Position numbers and translations under genes: made by a program. From contig NC_134839.1 of the NCBI RefSeq assembly GCF_965363235.1, positions 113,268,517 through 113,332,516 of the forward strand: a stretch of 64,000 nucleotides of DNA, read 5' to 3'. Shown one piece after another: positions 54,901 through 64,000 of this stretch (position 1 is its first letter; every line of letters begins with the position of its first letter). The stretch is from Mytilus galloprovincialis (lineage: Eukaryota > Mollusca > Bivalvia > Mytilida > Mytilidae). The notes below the pieces were generated by a model. That model was not told where the DNA came from. It made no database searches and saw nothing but the letters and a program-made list of their open reading frames with translations.

Positions 54901-56082
54901 AGTTTTCGAAGAAAAGTGTGATATTCCATACACTTGTAAAAGTAAAAATTGTCTTTTAGGTAAATCATTTGCGCCAACCTTTCAATCATCTTGTAAACTC
55001 CTTCAAAACATGAATACAAATGTAACATAATGTCAAAATTCTTTACCACGTTTCTAAACTGAATTTTGATTCATGCACTGCCTTAAAATAATTTAGCAAT
55101 TTGAAGGAGTTTGGTTAACCTCTGTTATTTATAGCTAGACATGCCGATTTTTACATGTAACGGTAGTTATACTCATTGGTTAAGTTGAGATAATATTACG
55201 GTTGTATTAATTTCTATCGGAAATAGATATTATCAATCCAGCAAAATAGTAGTCTCATTATAGATACCAGGCTTACAGTGATGTACAAGAGACGCGCATT
55301 TTGTTTTCAAAAGTCTCATGAGTCGTGCTTGAATTGAAGTTAAAAAGCTTAATAAATTGAAATAAATATGACTTTCATTGCTTCTTAAAATATCTTTACC
55401 TTGTAGTTTGTCTTGTGTGGGACTGTAACTTTCTTAATTGATATATTTTTTTCAGTATGATTTTAGATGCGTTGTATAAGCCAAAAGAAAATAAATCGAA
55501 ACCACCAGAGTCCCAAAACACAACTCCTAAATCAACGATTATACCATTAGTTTCAACACCAACACCATTGCCGTCTACAACAAAACAGCTTGTAACTACA
55601 GAAGTAGTAAATACAAAATCTATTTCTAAAAATCAAGTCAATGGGGACAAATCGAAAAAGGTCAAAAAGAATAAAAAGAACAAAAAGAATAAAAAACAGA
55701 AAAAAAAACGGAAGAAGTATCCAAAATATATCAGAGAAGCCATGAACGATTTCCGTGATATCTTGACAGAGTATAATGAAGTATGGGCTGAATATCAACT
55801 GATGCAGAGGTTTCTGTAAGTATAAAATAGAATAAAAAAATAAAACTACATTCAAGTATAAATGTATGCATTTGTTTGGTACCTAGAAATAACATAAGTA
55901 TAAATATCTGCTTGTCATTTTTGTCATTTTGTTATCGTGGAAAAATGGTGATATGGGATACACTAGTCAAATTCAAAAAAAAAATAAAAGATGGAACAGA
56001 AGCATATTTCAAAAGACATGATGAGGACCATTGTCGAGAAATGTTTTTAAGGAATTATCACTTACAGTGTATTCGAGTCTAA
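51941..56082 (+). CDS. Secreted helix-rich, lysine-rich protein of unknown function, four coding exons (316 aa)
   Basis: Assembled from splice sites. Exon 51941-51995 follows TTTCTGTTTCAG and ends at GTAAGT. Next come 53292-53631 (TTGTTTAAAG acceptor, GTAAGT donor), 55456-55815 (TTTTTTTCAG, GTAAGT) and 55887-56082 (ACCTAG, stop TAA). Phases 1, 2 and 2 join without a stop, totalling 951 nt. Exon 1 is almost entirely a signal peptide (MDCKLRFLLLMLIVPIFC). The rest predicts four helical segments, roughly one or two per exon: EREMLVILELYKHYRELQF; IKELESIIKEIRNILLLILL; EAMNDFRDILTEYNEVWAEY; WDTLVKFKKKIKDGTEAYF. Between the second and third lies a Ser/Thr/Pro-rich and then Lys/Asn-rich linker (KKVKKNKKNKKNKKQKKKRK). 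A few Cys (C19, C26, four near the C-terminus) suit disulphides. AATAAA is at 56532. I do not recognise the family. The general plan resembles small secreted helical factors. The last acceptor is the weakest junction. Confidence 0.6.
52148..52637 (-). repeat. Two direct copies of a ~140-bp dispersed repeat in intron 1
   Basis: GAACTTTTGGATTATAGCTC ... GAGCATCACTGAAGAGACAT ... CGAAATGCGCATCTGGTGCA is present at 52148-52286 and 52498-52637. It is a diverged member of the CGCGCGTTTCGTCT repeat family. Confidence 0.85.
54005..54330 (-). repeat. CGCGCGTTTCGTCT-type repeat, reverse copy, in intron 2
   Basis: GAGCGTCACTTATGAGTCTT, AGACGAAACGCGCGTCTGGC and CCTGGTACCTTTGATAACT. The preceding part (GGGGTATCACCTGCCCAGTA) also resembles 52330-52360, so the full repeat is longer. 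Confidence 0.8.
54410..54610 (-). repeat. Retroelement 3' tail family, reverse copy, in intron 2
   Basis: ACACATCAAACGAATGGAAA, AACTGTCATATTCCCAATTT, ACCATTATATTGAAATATGT. Confidence 0.75.
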
Positions 56083-57730
56083 AACAGACCATAGGAATGT
56101 AAATGAATACATTTGATATAAAGATTTTAGGTATATGTCAATAAGACAGATACGTTAGGACTTTTGTAAACATAACGGCATCATTTTTAGAGCAACTAGC
56201 TCATTAAGAAACAATTCAGGCTACAGACCAACATAGATATGCTATTTTACACATCATTGTGGTCATAAGTCGTGTAGTATTAGTGCTATCCTGTGCACAC
56301 ATTATAATTTAAATATAACTGGTGCAGATAATCGTTGACATTAATAAGATTGAATTTCACATGATAACTAAAGTTTGTTTTCTTTCTTAGTTTTAGACCT
56401 ATGTTTGGGAAATAACATGAGAAGAGTTTACTTTAGAAAGACTGAATGTGATTATGGATAATAATATGAAGTCTATAATCGTAAAACCTGTAACTTATAT
56501 GACTCTTGGAAGGTGTAGTCTTATTTATATAAATAAAGTTTGACAAAAACATAGCAAGTAGTATATAACAATGGGTAACGTGCAATATGACAATATCAAT
56601 AAATGTATTTAGTACACATTATAAATGATTACATATGGTTAGACCAAAAATAGCATAATAAAAATGACATATGATTATTGCGAATAAATACTCATAGAAT
56701 GTTATATGTATCAATAATATTCATTGTATTAAGAAATTTCGATCGATTAAAAGGTGTGATTTATTGCGGTTATATTAAACGATGTCCCCTTCATGTTAAT
56801 GATTTCAAATGTTTTCATTATTTATCTAAATGTCTATGCAGAAGCCAAGCGTTCGGTTGTACATGTATGAAACTTTATGTTTTGCATCTTTTAACTGAAA
56901 TCATTCAGACCAACAACCACCATAGTATCCTTCATCAAAATAGCAGGTGACATAAAATCTTTATCATATATGGTCCAAAGAGGTCATTCACTATAATTGA
57001 AATTTTGTGCTCCGTTTCTTTTTATCGTAAATAGTAACTAAAATGCTGTCTTAACTTACATGTGAAATCCTACTTATAGTACATTTTGTTTTAAAACACA
57101 AAGCATGTTTTTCATTTCAATGGCACTTTAAACAAATAAGATAACCCATCACCTATATACATTAGATACATGTAAATGTTATATATCTTACTTCAAAAAC
57201 CACATATCTACGTTGTTGTAATTACTTTACTATTACTTTATCGAAACAGACTTTATGTATTTAAAGATATAGTTATTGACGGTATCAGAAATATCTGAAA
57301 TCAACAAATATACCGGAATACTACTTTGTCAGTGTGTAATCTTAGTCCAGTTATGTTTGTTTTGATTTGTATGTTCTACTGTAAGTATTGTTTTATTTAT
57401 TGTTACAAATTGTGTATATTTTTATCATAGTATTTTGCTTTTCTAGTCAAACATATATTTTGGTGGTTTGAGATGTTAACAAACTTTATCTAACTTAAAA
57501 CTATCGCTCTCAACTCTTAACTATATGCTGCTACATTACCTCTTATTCCACGATATTTGAATACTTTCATGACTGAACAATTACAAAATACACAGCACAA
57601 GTTTTTGTTAAATCGTTTATAATCATACTCATTTGTTTACCTCTGCTAGTGAACTTTTATTTTCTGAGGATAACACCAGCTAAGTAGACAGAACCTCAGT
57701 CCTGGCGTAAAAATACGGATACTGTGTTAT
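56083..57730. other. 3' UTR and intergenic region after the four-exon gene
   Basis: AATAAA at 56532-56537 is the first good polyadenylation signal. The rest is AT-rich with no recognised gene. Confidence 0.4.
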
Positions 57731-57734
57731 TGCA

Positions 57735-58075
57735 ATGTGATGTAACAAAATGTCATACAAGTAAGGGTTTGGCCAGCTATAAAACCAGGTTTGATTTACA
57801 TTTTTCTGCAGGAAAAATGCCTGTACAACAACAGATATATGACTCTTGCTATCCATTCGTTAGATGTGTTTGCCCTTTCTTTTGTTATATGATTAGGGAG
57901 TTTCCGTTTTGAATTTTCATCAAAGTTCGGTATATATAAAAAAAGTAGATGTGGTATGATTGCCAATGAGACAACTGTCCACAAGAGACCAAAATGACAC
58001 AGACATTAACAACTATAGGTCACCGTACGGTCTTCAACAATGAGTAAAGCCCATACCACATAGTCAGCTATATGT
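57735..58075 (+). repeat. Two adjacent dispersed repeats
   Basis: 57735-57925 is a plus-oriented retroelement tail (GGCCAGCTATAAAACCAGGT, AGGGAGTTTCCGTTTTGAAT). 57940-58075 is the GCCAATGAGACAACTGTCCA ... AACTATAGGTCACCGTACGG repeat. Confidence 0.8.
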
Positions 58076-58284
58076 TTGTATTTTAACTTATTATATTATT
58101 TTAAATCATTGAATAATTTTTCCTACAGCTTCGAATCCTTGTCCTGCTTTGGTTTTACTTTATGTTCATTTTGGTTTGATTGACTCTTCAAAGTTGGATT
58201 TTCAAACATGTTAGCCTCGAGGATCACTGAATAGACATTTTCAAAATACGCATCTGTTGCCGTCAACTTGCTTACTACATTTAT

Positions 58285-58385
58285 TTAAAAAAAAAAAACA
58301 GTTGTTGGCATGACACGGGTTATATTCTTCTCATATATTTTATGAAAGTTTGATACTAAACCCCTAACGGGGGCCTATAATTTAG
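58285..58385 (-). repeat. Fragment of the 13680-14480 repeat, reverse
   Basis: AGTTGTTGGCATGACACGGG and TACTAAACCCCTAACGGGGG mirror 14240-14320. Confidence 0.75.
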
Positions 58386-58523
58386 TTATTTGCTTTTTGT
58401 TATATCTGTTGCTCAGTTATTGGTTTTACATATATCAATCTATTGGTTGTGATTTTTTCGGATGTACGTCCAACATTTTGTTTGTAGCTAACTATACAGT
58501 TTTGTTATTTCATTTTGTTAAAG

Positions 58524-58673
58524 CAGTGGCGGATCCAGGGGGGGGGGGTCCGGGAGTTGGAACCCCCCTTTTTTGGCCGATCAATGCATTTGAATGGGAG
58601 CATATAGTTGGACCCCCCCCCCCTTTACTCTGTGTTCGGAACCCCCTTTTTAAAATGGCTGGATCCGCCACTG
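58524..58673. mobile_element. hAT-like MITE, 150 bp, TSD TAAAG
   Basis: Ends CAGTGGCGGATCCAG and CTGGATCCGCCACTG are perfect inverted repeats. G-rich and C-rich runs pair to extend the hairpin. TAAAG precedes and follows the element. Short CAGTGGCGGATCCAG elements are widespread in animals and are usually ascribed to hAT-type transposases. Confidence 0.8.
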
Positions 58674-58678
58674 TAAAG

Positions 58679-59810
58679 GTCATACATTAACTTCATTTTT
58701 ACTGAGATTTTCATTTTTTGGACTTTGTTTATTAATTGTCTCTATGTCAATCATACCACAGCTCCTTATTTTATACTAATACAATGAAATCACACTATAC
58801 ATTTGCTACTACAATTTAAATAACAATCCGTTATGGATCGGACTTTAAAACTACAAGTTTACATATGCCTGTAGTCAAAACGCATCCGACCATCGCAAGT
58901 ACACATACATGTAAAGTCACCTGTCCCACTGAAGTACTATGCCCTTGTCTTTTTTATATCAATTTGCATAAAATCATGTAAAACAATAAATTTCAAGTGA
59001 CTTTCATTCTGAAGATTTATTATAAAGGTACAGAAGTTAATTTGCCTACACCTGATGCTAATAAGTAATCAAATTGATGTATACTTATAAGTTAATGCAT
59101 AAAGAGGCGTTAACAGTTGTTTTTCATAATTTAAAATATATGTTTATGCGAGTCAAATTGTATTGTCAATTACTATTGGTTTTAATTAGATACAAATGCA
59201 CTTCTATTTATAAAGAAAAAAAAACTTTGGAATGAACGAATGAGTAATGACATGATCAGGAAATACAACACAATTTATATTTTATTATCTAAATGCATTA
59301 TATTAATGAAAGGAGATGTAGTTTAATTGTCAAATAGAGATACAAATGCTTAAACAATAAAGAGGTCAATTGACGGTCTCCTGTTAATGTCGAACATGTT
59401 TCATACTCGCTGGAGTCTAGACAAGTTAACAGTCTATCAGATGGAAAAAAAATACCACTATCGATCCTGATTTTTCTTGGTAAAATGACATTTAGAGGCA
59501 AAAACATCCCTTACGAAAGTATTGACTTAAGACCGGTACATTCTTATTAACTTTTTTTTAGAGTAGTATCTTATCATCCTACGAATGGTCACAGTAAACG
59601 TTCTGAAATTACTGATCTGTTAACATAGGGATCCCGTCTGTTCTACATCTTAATATATATATAACATGATAATAATCTCTGACAGCGATGACAATCGTCA
59701 CATTGTGCAATGTGTACTTGTGAAACATTTAAATCCAATTGTGAACTTATTTTAGCAACATTCCAGCAGCACCTGTATACGGGGTATATATCTCCCAATT
59801 GATACGATAT
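58679..59810. other. Intergenic
   Basis: No recognised gene. AT-rich with short ORFs only. Confidence 0.4.
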
Positions 59811-59814
59811 TCCC

Positions 59815-60316
59815 GTGCTTGCATTTCCTATCATGATTTCCTTGATAGAGGGTTGCTGCTCACAAGGAAGCTATCAAACCAAGAGTTTCCAAATGGTGAA
59901 ATTAAAATCATCCCTTCGTACATTTTACGGACGCCATCACAAGTTGGTTAACCGTTATGGAATAACCGTTTCACAAATGATATCGGATATGTTCCTTACG
60001 TCGTAACTACAATCCCCTTCCCTTTCATGAATGTGACATACCGAATTAGACTATTTACCGGATTTGTTATCACATAAGCAACCCGACGGGTGCCACATTT
60101 GGAGCAGGATCTGCTTACCCTTCCGGAGCACCTGAGACCACCCCTAGTTTTTGGTGGGGCCCTTGATGTTAATTCTTTAGTTTTCTATGTTGTGTCTTGT
60201 GTACTATTGTTTGTCTGTTTGTCTTTTTCATTTTTAGCCCTGGCGTTATCAGGTTATTTTCGAGTTATTATTGAGTTTGACTGTCCCTTTGGTATCTTTC
60301 GTCCCTCTTTTACACA
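59815..60316 (+). pseudogene. C-terminus and 3' end of RT retroelement
   Basis: VKLKSSLRTFYGRHHKLVNR, YGITVSQMISDMFLTS is the end of the mollusc RT protein. After it come the family 3' segment (GAGCAGGATCTGCTTACCCT, GTTTTTGGTGGGGCCC, TTTAGCCCTGGCGTTATCAG) and the terminus GTATCTTTCGTCCCTCTTTT. The best-preserved example here and the key to naming the other four truncated ends. 5' truncated. Confidence 0.8.
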
Positions 60317-60654
60317 ATATATAAGTTACAGTAAATTAAAAACTATCGAAAATTTTATTCGAAGGTCAGTGGTTCTATCTGGGAACTCCGGGTTCCTCCA
60401 TCAAAATAATACTGACCGCCGCGACATAGCACAACAGAGTTAAACAGAGTTAAAAGTGGCCTTAAACACAAATCAATCAATCAATCATTCCCTATTATTA
60501 ATTTTGGGCTCGAATATTCTATTTTATAATCCACATTCACATCCGTATAAAACCCAATCCGCGCCATTAAAATGATATCAGTTAAAAAATAAAACGCTGG
60601 TGTAATCAAGAAGTAAAAACATACTAAAACATTCCAGACAGAATCTTTTATTTT

Positions 60655-61190
60655 GCAAACAATGCAGTTGCGTTACACCAAATAGTAAATTCTCAATGAT
60701 CATGACAAAGTATATAATAATACACAAAATCCCCGTAATACGTCCAGTAATTCCTCAAGGAATATAACAAAGTTTCTTCTAATTCATAATTATTCCCCGT
60801 AATACGTTTAAATCCTCAAAGATTGGGACAAAGCATCTTCTACTTCACGAACATCCCCCGTCATACGTCCAGTCACACTCAATAGTAAATCCTATATTAA
60901 TATGGCAAAGGATACCCTAGGTCACAAAAATTGCCCGTCACACGAAATAGTAAATTCTCAAAGAACATGACTAACATTCCCTACGTCACAAACATTCTCA
61001 GCAATACAAATGAGTACAAATACTCAAGGAATATTAACATTGCCATCGTCACAAATATAACCCGTCAAAATTTCATTAACATCCTATAGTAAATCCGTGA
61101 GGAATCTGGCAAAGAATCCCATACTTAAAAAAAACGTCAAAAGTCTATTTACACCCAATAGTAAATCCCCAAAGAACATGATAAAACATG
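60655..61190. repeat. Degenerate tandem repeat, period ~75 bp, about 7 units
   Basis: The theme AATAGTAAATCCTCAAAGAA, then ATGACAAAG..TC, then ACGTCACAAA and CCCGTCATACGTCCA returns roughly every 70-90 bp with heavy drift. No reading frame. Confidence 0.6.
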
Positions 61191-62880
61191 ACACACTGCA
61201 CTGATTTCAGCCTTCATGCGACCAATCATATGTAAAAATAAATGTTTTAAGGAACGTGACAAAACAAAGAGGATCAAAGTTACAAACAGTTACATTTGGG
61301 GACTTTGTTCTAAAATACCTAAAAATAACTAGCAAATTGGGAACACAAAATCGTCAAATGATCGTTTGAACTGCCACATAGTTATTTCATTTATTATTGC
61401 TCATATTCGTGTTGAAAAAAGAAATGGATGATAACAGAGCATTCAACTCTATAAACAGTTTACCAAACTGAACAGAAACAAAACAATTCAACTTTTTGGC
61501 TATATGAAATATCTAAATACATATTATTGTGGTTGTGAAATTTCTATTAGTAGTCAACTTCCTGATACTTGATACATACCTCCAAAGTTACAACAACAAA
61601 TGCATCTATACGTTTATGCATTTACGTCTATGGTTTTTTTTTTCGGTAAATAACACTTTTATTTTGATTAATTGATATTTGAGACGTAGGTGTATAATGG
61701 ACCAAGATCAGCAACTCGTCAAGATGATGAATTCCTGTTTTTCTTTCATCTTTGATCTTACTCTTTAGTATCCATGGAGAATAGCTGAACTTATAAGGAT
61801 TTGCCAAGAACATTTGAGGTCAAATGTACAAGGTGGTTATTCAGTTTTTCTTTATCCAAAGAAATGTTAAATCATTATGTGAATTAATAAAATGTACACA
61901 TTGAAACTTGAACCGTGCAACAGAATTCAACAACTTCTGGAAAGATCATTTTTTTTTTCTGAGAATAGCAGAACCTTGACATTATTTAAACCAACAGTTA
62001 CGAGAATACTTCAAAGTGAATCCTATTCTTTTGTTTTCAATTTGATACTCCTCGTGCTTTCCTCTGTACTGTTAAGAACATGCTTCTCTTGGGGTTTTTT
62101 TTTTGTTGAAGCTCATTTTAATTCTGTATGTAATGGTCTTTTTCCAAGCTTTTTCTTTATGTTTTTGAATAAGTTTATCAACCACCTCTTTTCGGGCCAA
62201 AATCGTTTCCTATTCCCTTTTAACGTCATGTTACGGCCAGTCTAGTAGTTTATGTTTACATTAAAGGTCAAGATAATGCAGATATATCTCACATTCTTAA
62301 ATATGGGCTTCATTATTTTCTCTGGATCATATTGCACTAAATAATTGCAAAGATTGGACAGAAATAAAACAACACTTTACGAATTTCATGCGTGCGAATA
62401 TCTTTTTTTATTTACCATTATCAGGAACTTTCAGAGCCGATTATTTGAAAGCCAATGATGTATTAATCTGAATTGTTTAGTCACTCTCCGTAATCAACAT
62501 ATCCTACTTGCGAGGGCCTGAAATCCCAACACGAAAAAAATATCTTTGATTGGTGGCCTAAAAAAGAAGCGATCAATCAGGAATCATCTCAATTTTATTG
62601 AGAAAGGTAAATCCCGCTCAAATTCTGAATTTCTAATGGAAGATTTGGCATTGTCTATTCATTCAGTCGTTAGTGAAGGAATCAGCAGGTTATAACGACA
62701 TAACTATTCGGGTGGAGGATGTATAGGAACAGAAACAATTGAAGAGTTAAATAATCAAGTATTACCTACAATAATAGTAAAATGCATTTATATATTTCTG
62801 ACAGACAAAACAAAATGCATCTTTCAAAGTTCCTTAATTTCATTTTCGGATAATTGATGGTGTTCTGTCACTCAATAACC
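61191..62880. other. Intergenic
   Basis: Nothing recognisable. The 117-codon frame at 61892-62245 has no motif and low-complexity Phe runs. Confidence 0.4.
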
Positions 62881-62884
62881 CAAA

Positions 62885-62965
62885 ATAAACTCATCATAGA
62901 TACCAGAAATGAAGTTATATATTTACGCTAGACGCGCGTTTCGTCTACAAAAGACTAATCAGTGA
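62885..62965 (+). repeat. CGCGCGTTTCGTCTACA repeat
   Basis: ACTCATCATAGATACCAGAA, CTAGACGCGCGTTTCGTCTA, AAAGACTAATCAGTGACGCT. Confidence 0.8.
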
Positions 62966-64000
62966 CGCTAGAATAAAAAAAAAATGATAAAAAGCCAAAT
63001 AAAGTACGAAGTTGATGAGCATTGAGGACAAACAATTCCTATAATTCATTTATCCCATTTAACCTGTATTGAGATCAAGAATACTTCCAAAATTTGGAGA
63101 GGATTCATATCTTGAATTATTTTCCTTGATATTGACACAGATGGACTAAAATGAAACTAGAATCCATAAAAACGGGATGAATTTAACATCCCAATTCGCA
63201 GCAACAACATTCCCTATGCTCAATCGTATGGCGTTTATATATCTTATTAAAAATAGTAACGTGTGTGAATGTTCACAGTCTATGGACTTCATACATAGCA
63301 ATCTGCTCCTTATACAAAAACTTATCCAACATAGTTTTCAGGACGAACGATTTAAATTAACACAATATTACACTTTTGGTCATTGTAAGACTACAGGTTT
63401 TGATCTGTTCAAAATGTTGACATTTCGACTAAGTGTAGACTTGCATGGCGGGTAAACAGATATCAGGAGACTTTATCCTAATAGTCGCAAACGGTATCGC
63501 TACTTTTTGAGCACGCGATTTCTTCTGTTGTTTTATTTTGGCTTGATTCTTCTTTAAACATTTGTAATATTTTGACCATCGATTAACTACTATTGTTGAC
63601 TTTCTAAATTGATAATTTTTGTATAAGATGTATATGCTAACATAGTAATTTGAAAACAAACTATATATATATATATATATATATAATTATTGTGAATACT
63701 ATTAAATTATTGTTTAAACATTAGGTTGGCAAAATTAGTTTTTAAAATATAAATTCTGCAATACTGAAAGGTTTGACATAAAAAGTTTAGAATGATACTT
63801 TTATGTTGCCATATTGAATCATATAAATATGTTTTTAATCTTTTTTCATTACAATTTCTTCAAATTTACTGTCTATTTCTGCTAATTATCCTGTTTGATA
63901 TCTACATGTATATGTCCTGTTACTGTCTGCAATGTTGTGCTGTTTTTGAAAAATATTTTAAGTTGTATATTGATACAAAGTTATTACAAATATGGGTTCT
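62966..64000. other. Intergenic to the window end
   Basis: No gene recognised. A (TA)n microsatellite of about 25 bp lies at 63661-63687. Confidence 0.4.

Noticed and set aside
61892..62245. 117-codon plus-strand ORF
   Set aside because: Phe-rich, depends on poly-T runs, with no motif or splice sites of note.

Overview
The window looks like nuclear DNA of a bivalve mollusc, most likely a marine mussel (Mytilus-type). It is AT-rich, has spliced genes with GT/AG introns, and is crowded with dispersed repeats I recognise as mussel-type: the 'GCCAATGAGACAACT...AACTATAGGTCA' repeat, the 'CGCGCGTTTCGTCTACA' repeat, and a reverse-transcriptase retroelement ending in KSSLRKFYGRHH-like protein. The genus is an inference from repeat recognition, not from a search.

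Host genes are sparse. (1) 1-876, minus: the 5' part of a secreted protein with a Frizzled-type cysteine-rich domain and the start of a second one, in two exons, running off the left edge. (2) 33266-34336, plus: a single coding exon for a type II membrane FkbM-family methyltransferase. (3) 38059-39255, minus: an intronless seven-helix receptor of the invertebrate peptide-receptor type. (4) 51941-56082, plus: a four-exon secreted, helix-rich, lysine-rich protein of unknown function that I assembled from phase-compatible splice sites.

The most notable object is a 3,660 bp mobile element at 28768-32427 inside a huge 34-bp minisatellite (22502-33017). It has ~462 bp terminal inverted repeats beginning AG and ending CT, and a 6-bp target duplication GTTGTA, which are the hallmarks of Polinton/Maverick (adintovirus-like) elements. 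It is stripped down: I see no polymerase, integrase or major capsid gene. It keeps two intact GC-rich genes: a penton-like minor capsid candidate, and one long ORF fusing a C2H2 finger, a polyproline tract, an A32/FtsK-type packaging ATPase, a second zinc finger and an adenain-like cysteine protease. Its terminal repeats and 3' spacer carry 23 perfect CC(A/T)6GG (CArG/SRF-type) boxes. Both genes are preceded by the same GTTATAAGAGG motif, which also supplies the stop codon of the preceding reading frame.

Other mobile DNA includes a 6.3 kb inverted-repeat element (41008-47336, TSD TTAGAT) whose ends carry phased arrays of 18-bp palindromes. It is itself invaded by a 2.06 kb TGCCCGCG-ended transposon and a 5'-truncated LINE. 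There is also a ~5 kb 35-bp-TIR element at 15223-20189 with nested MITEs, an internally deleted LINE at 1483-2966, several decayed copies of one RT retroelement, a hAT-like MITE, and several tandem arrays (57 bp, 34 bp, ~163 bp, ~363 bp, ~75 bp). I saw no tRNA, rRNA or CRISPR.
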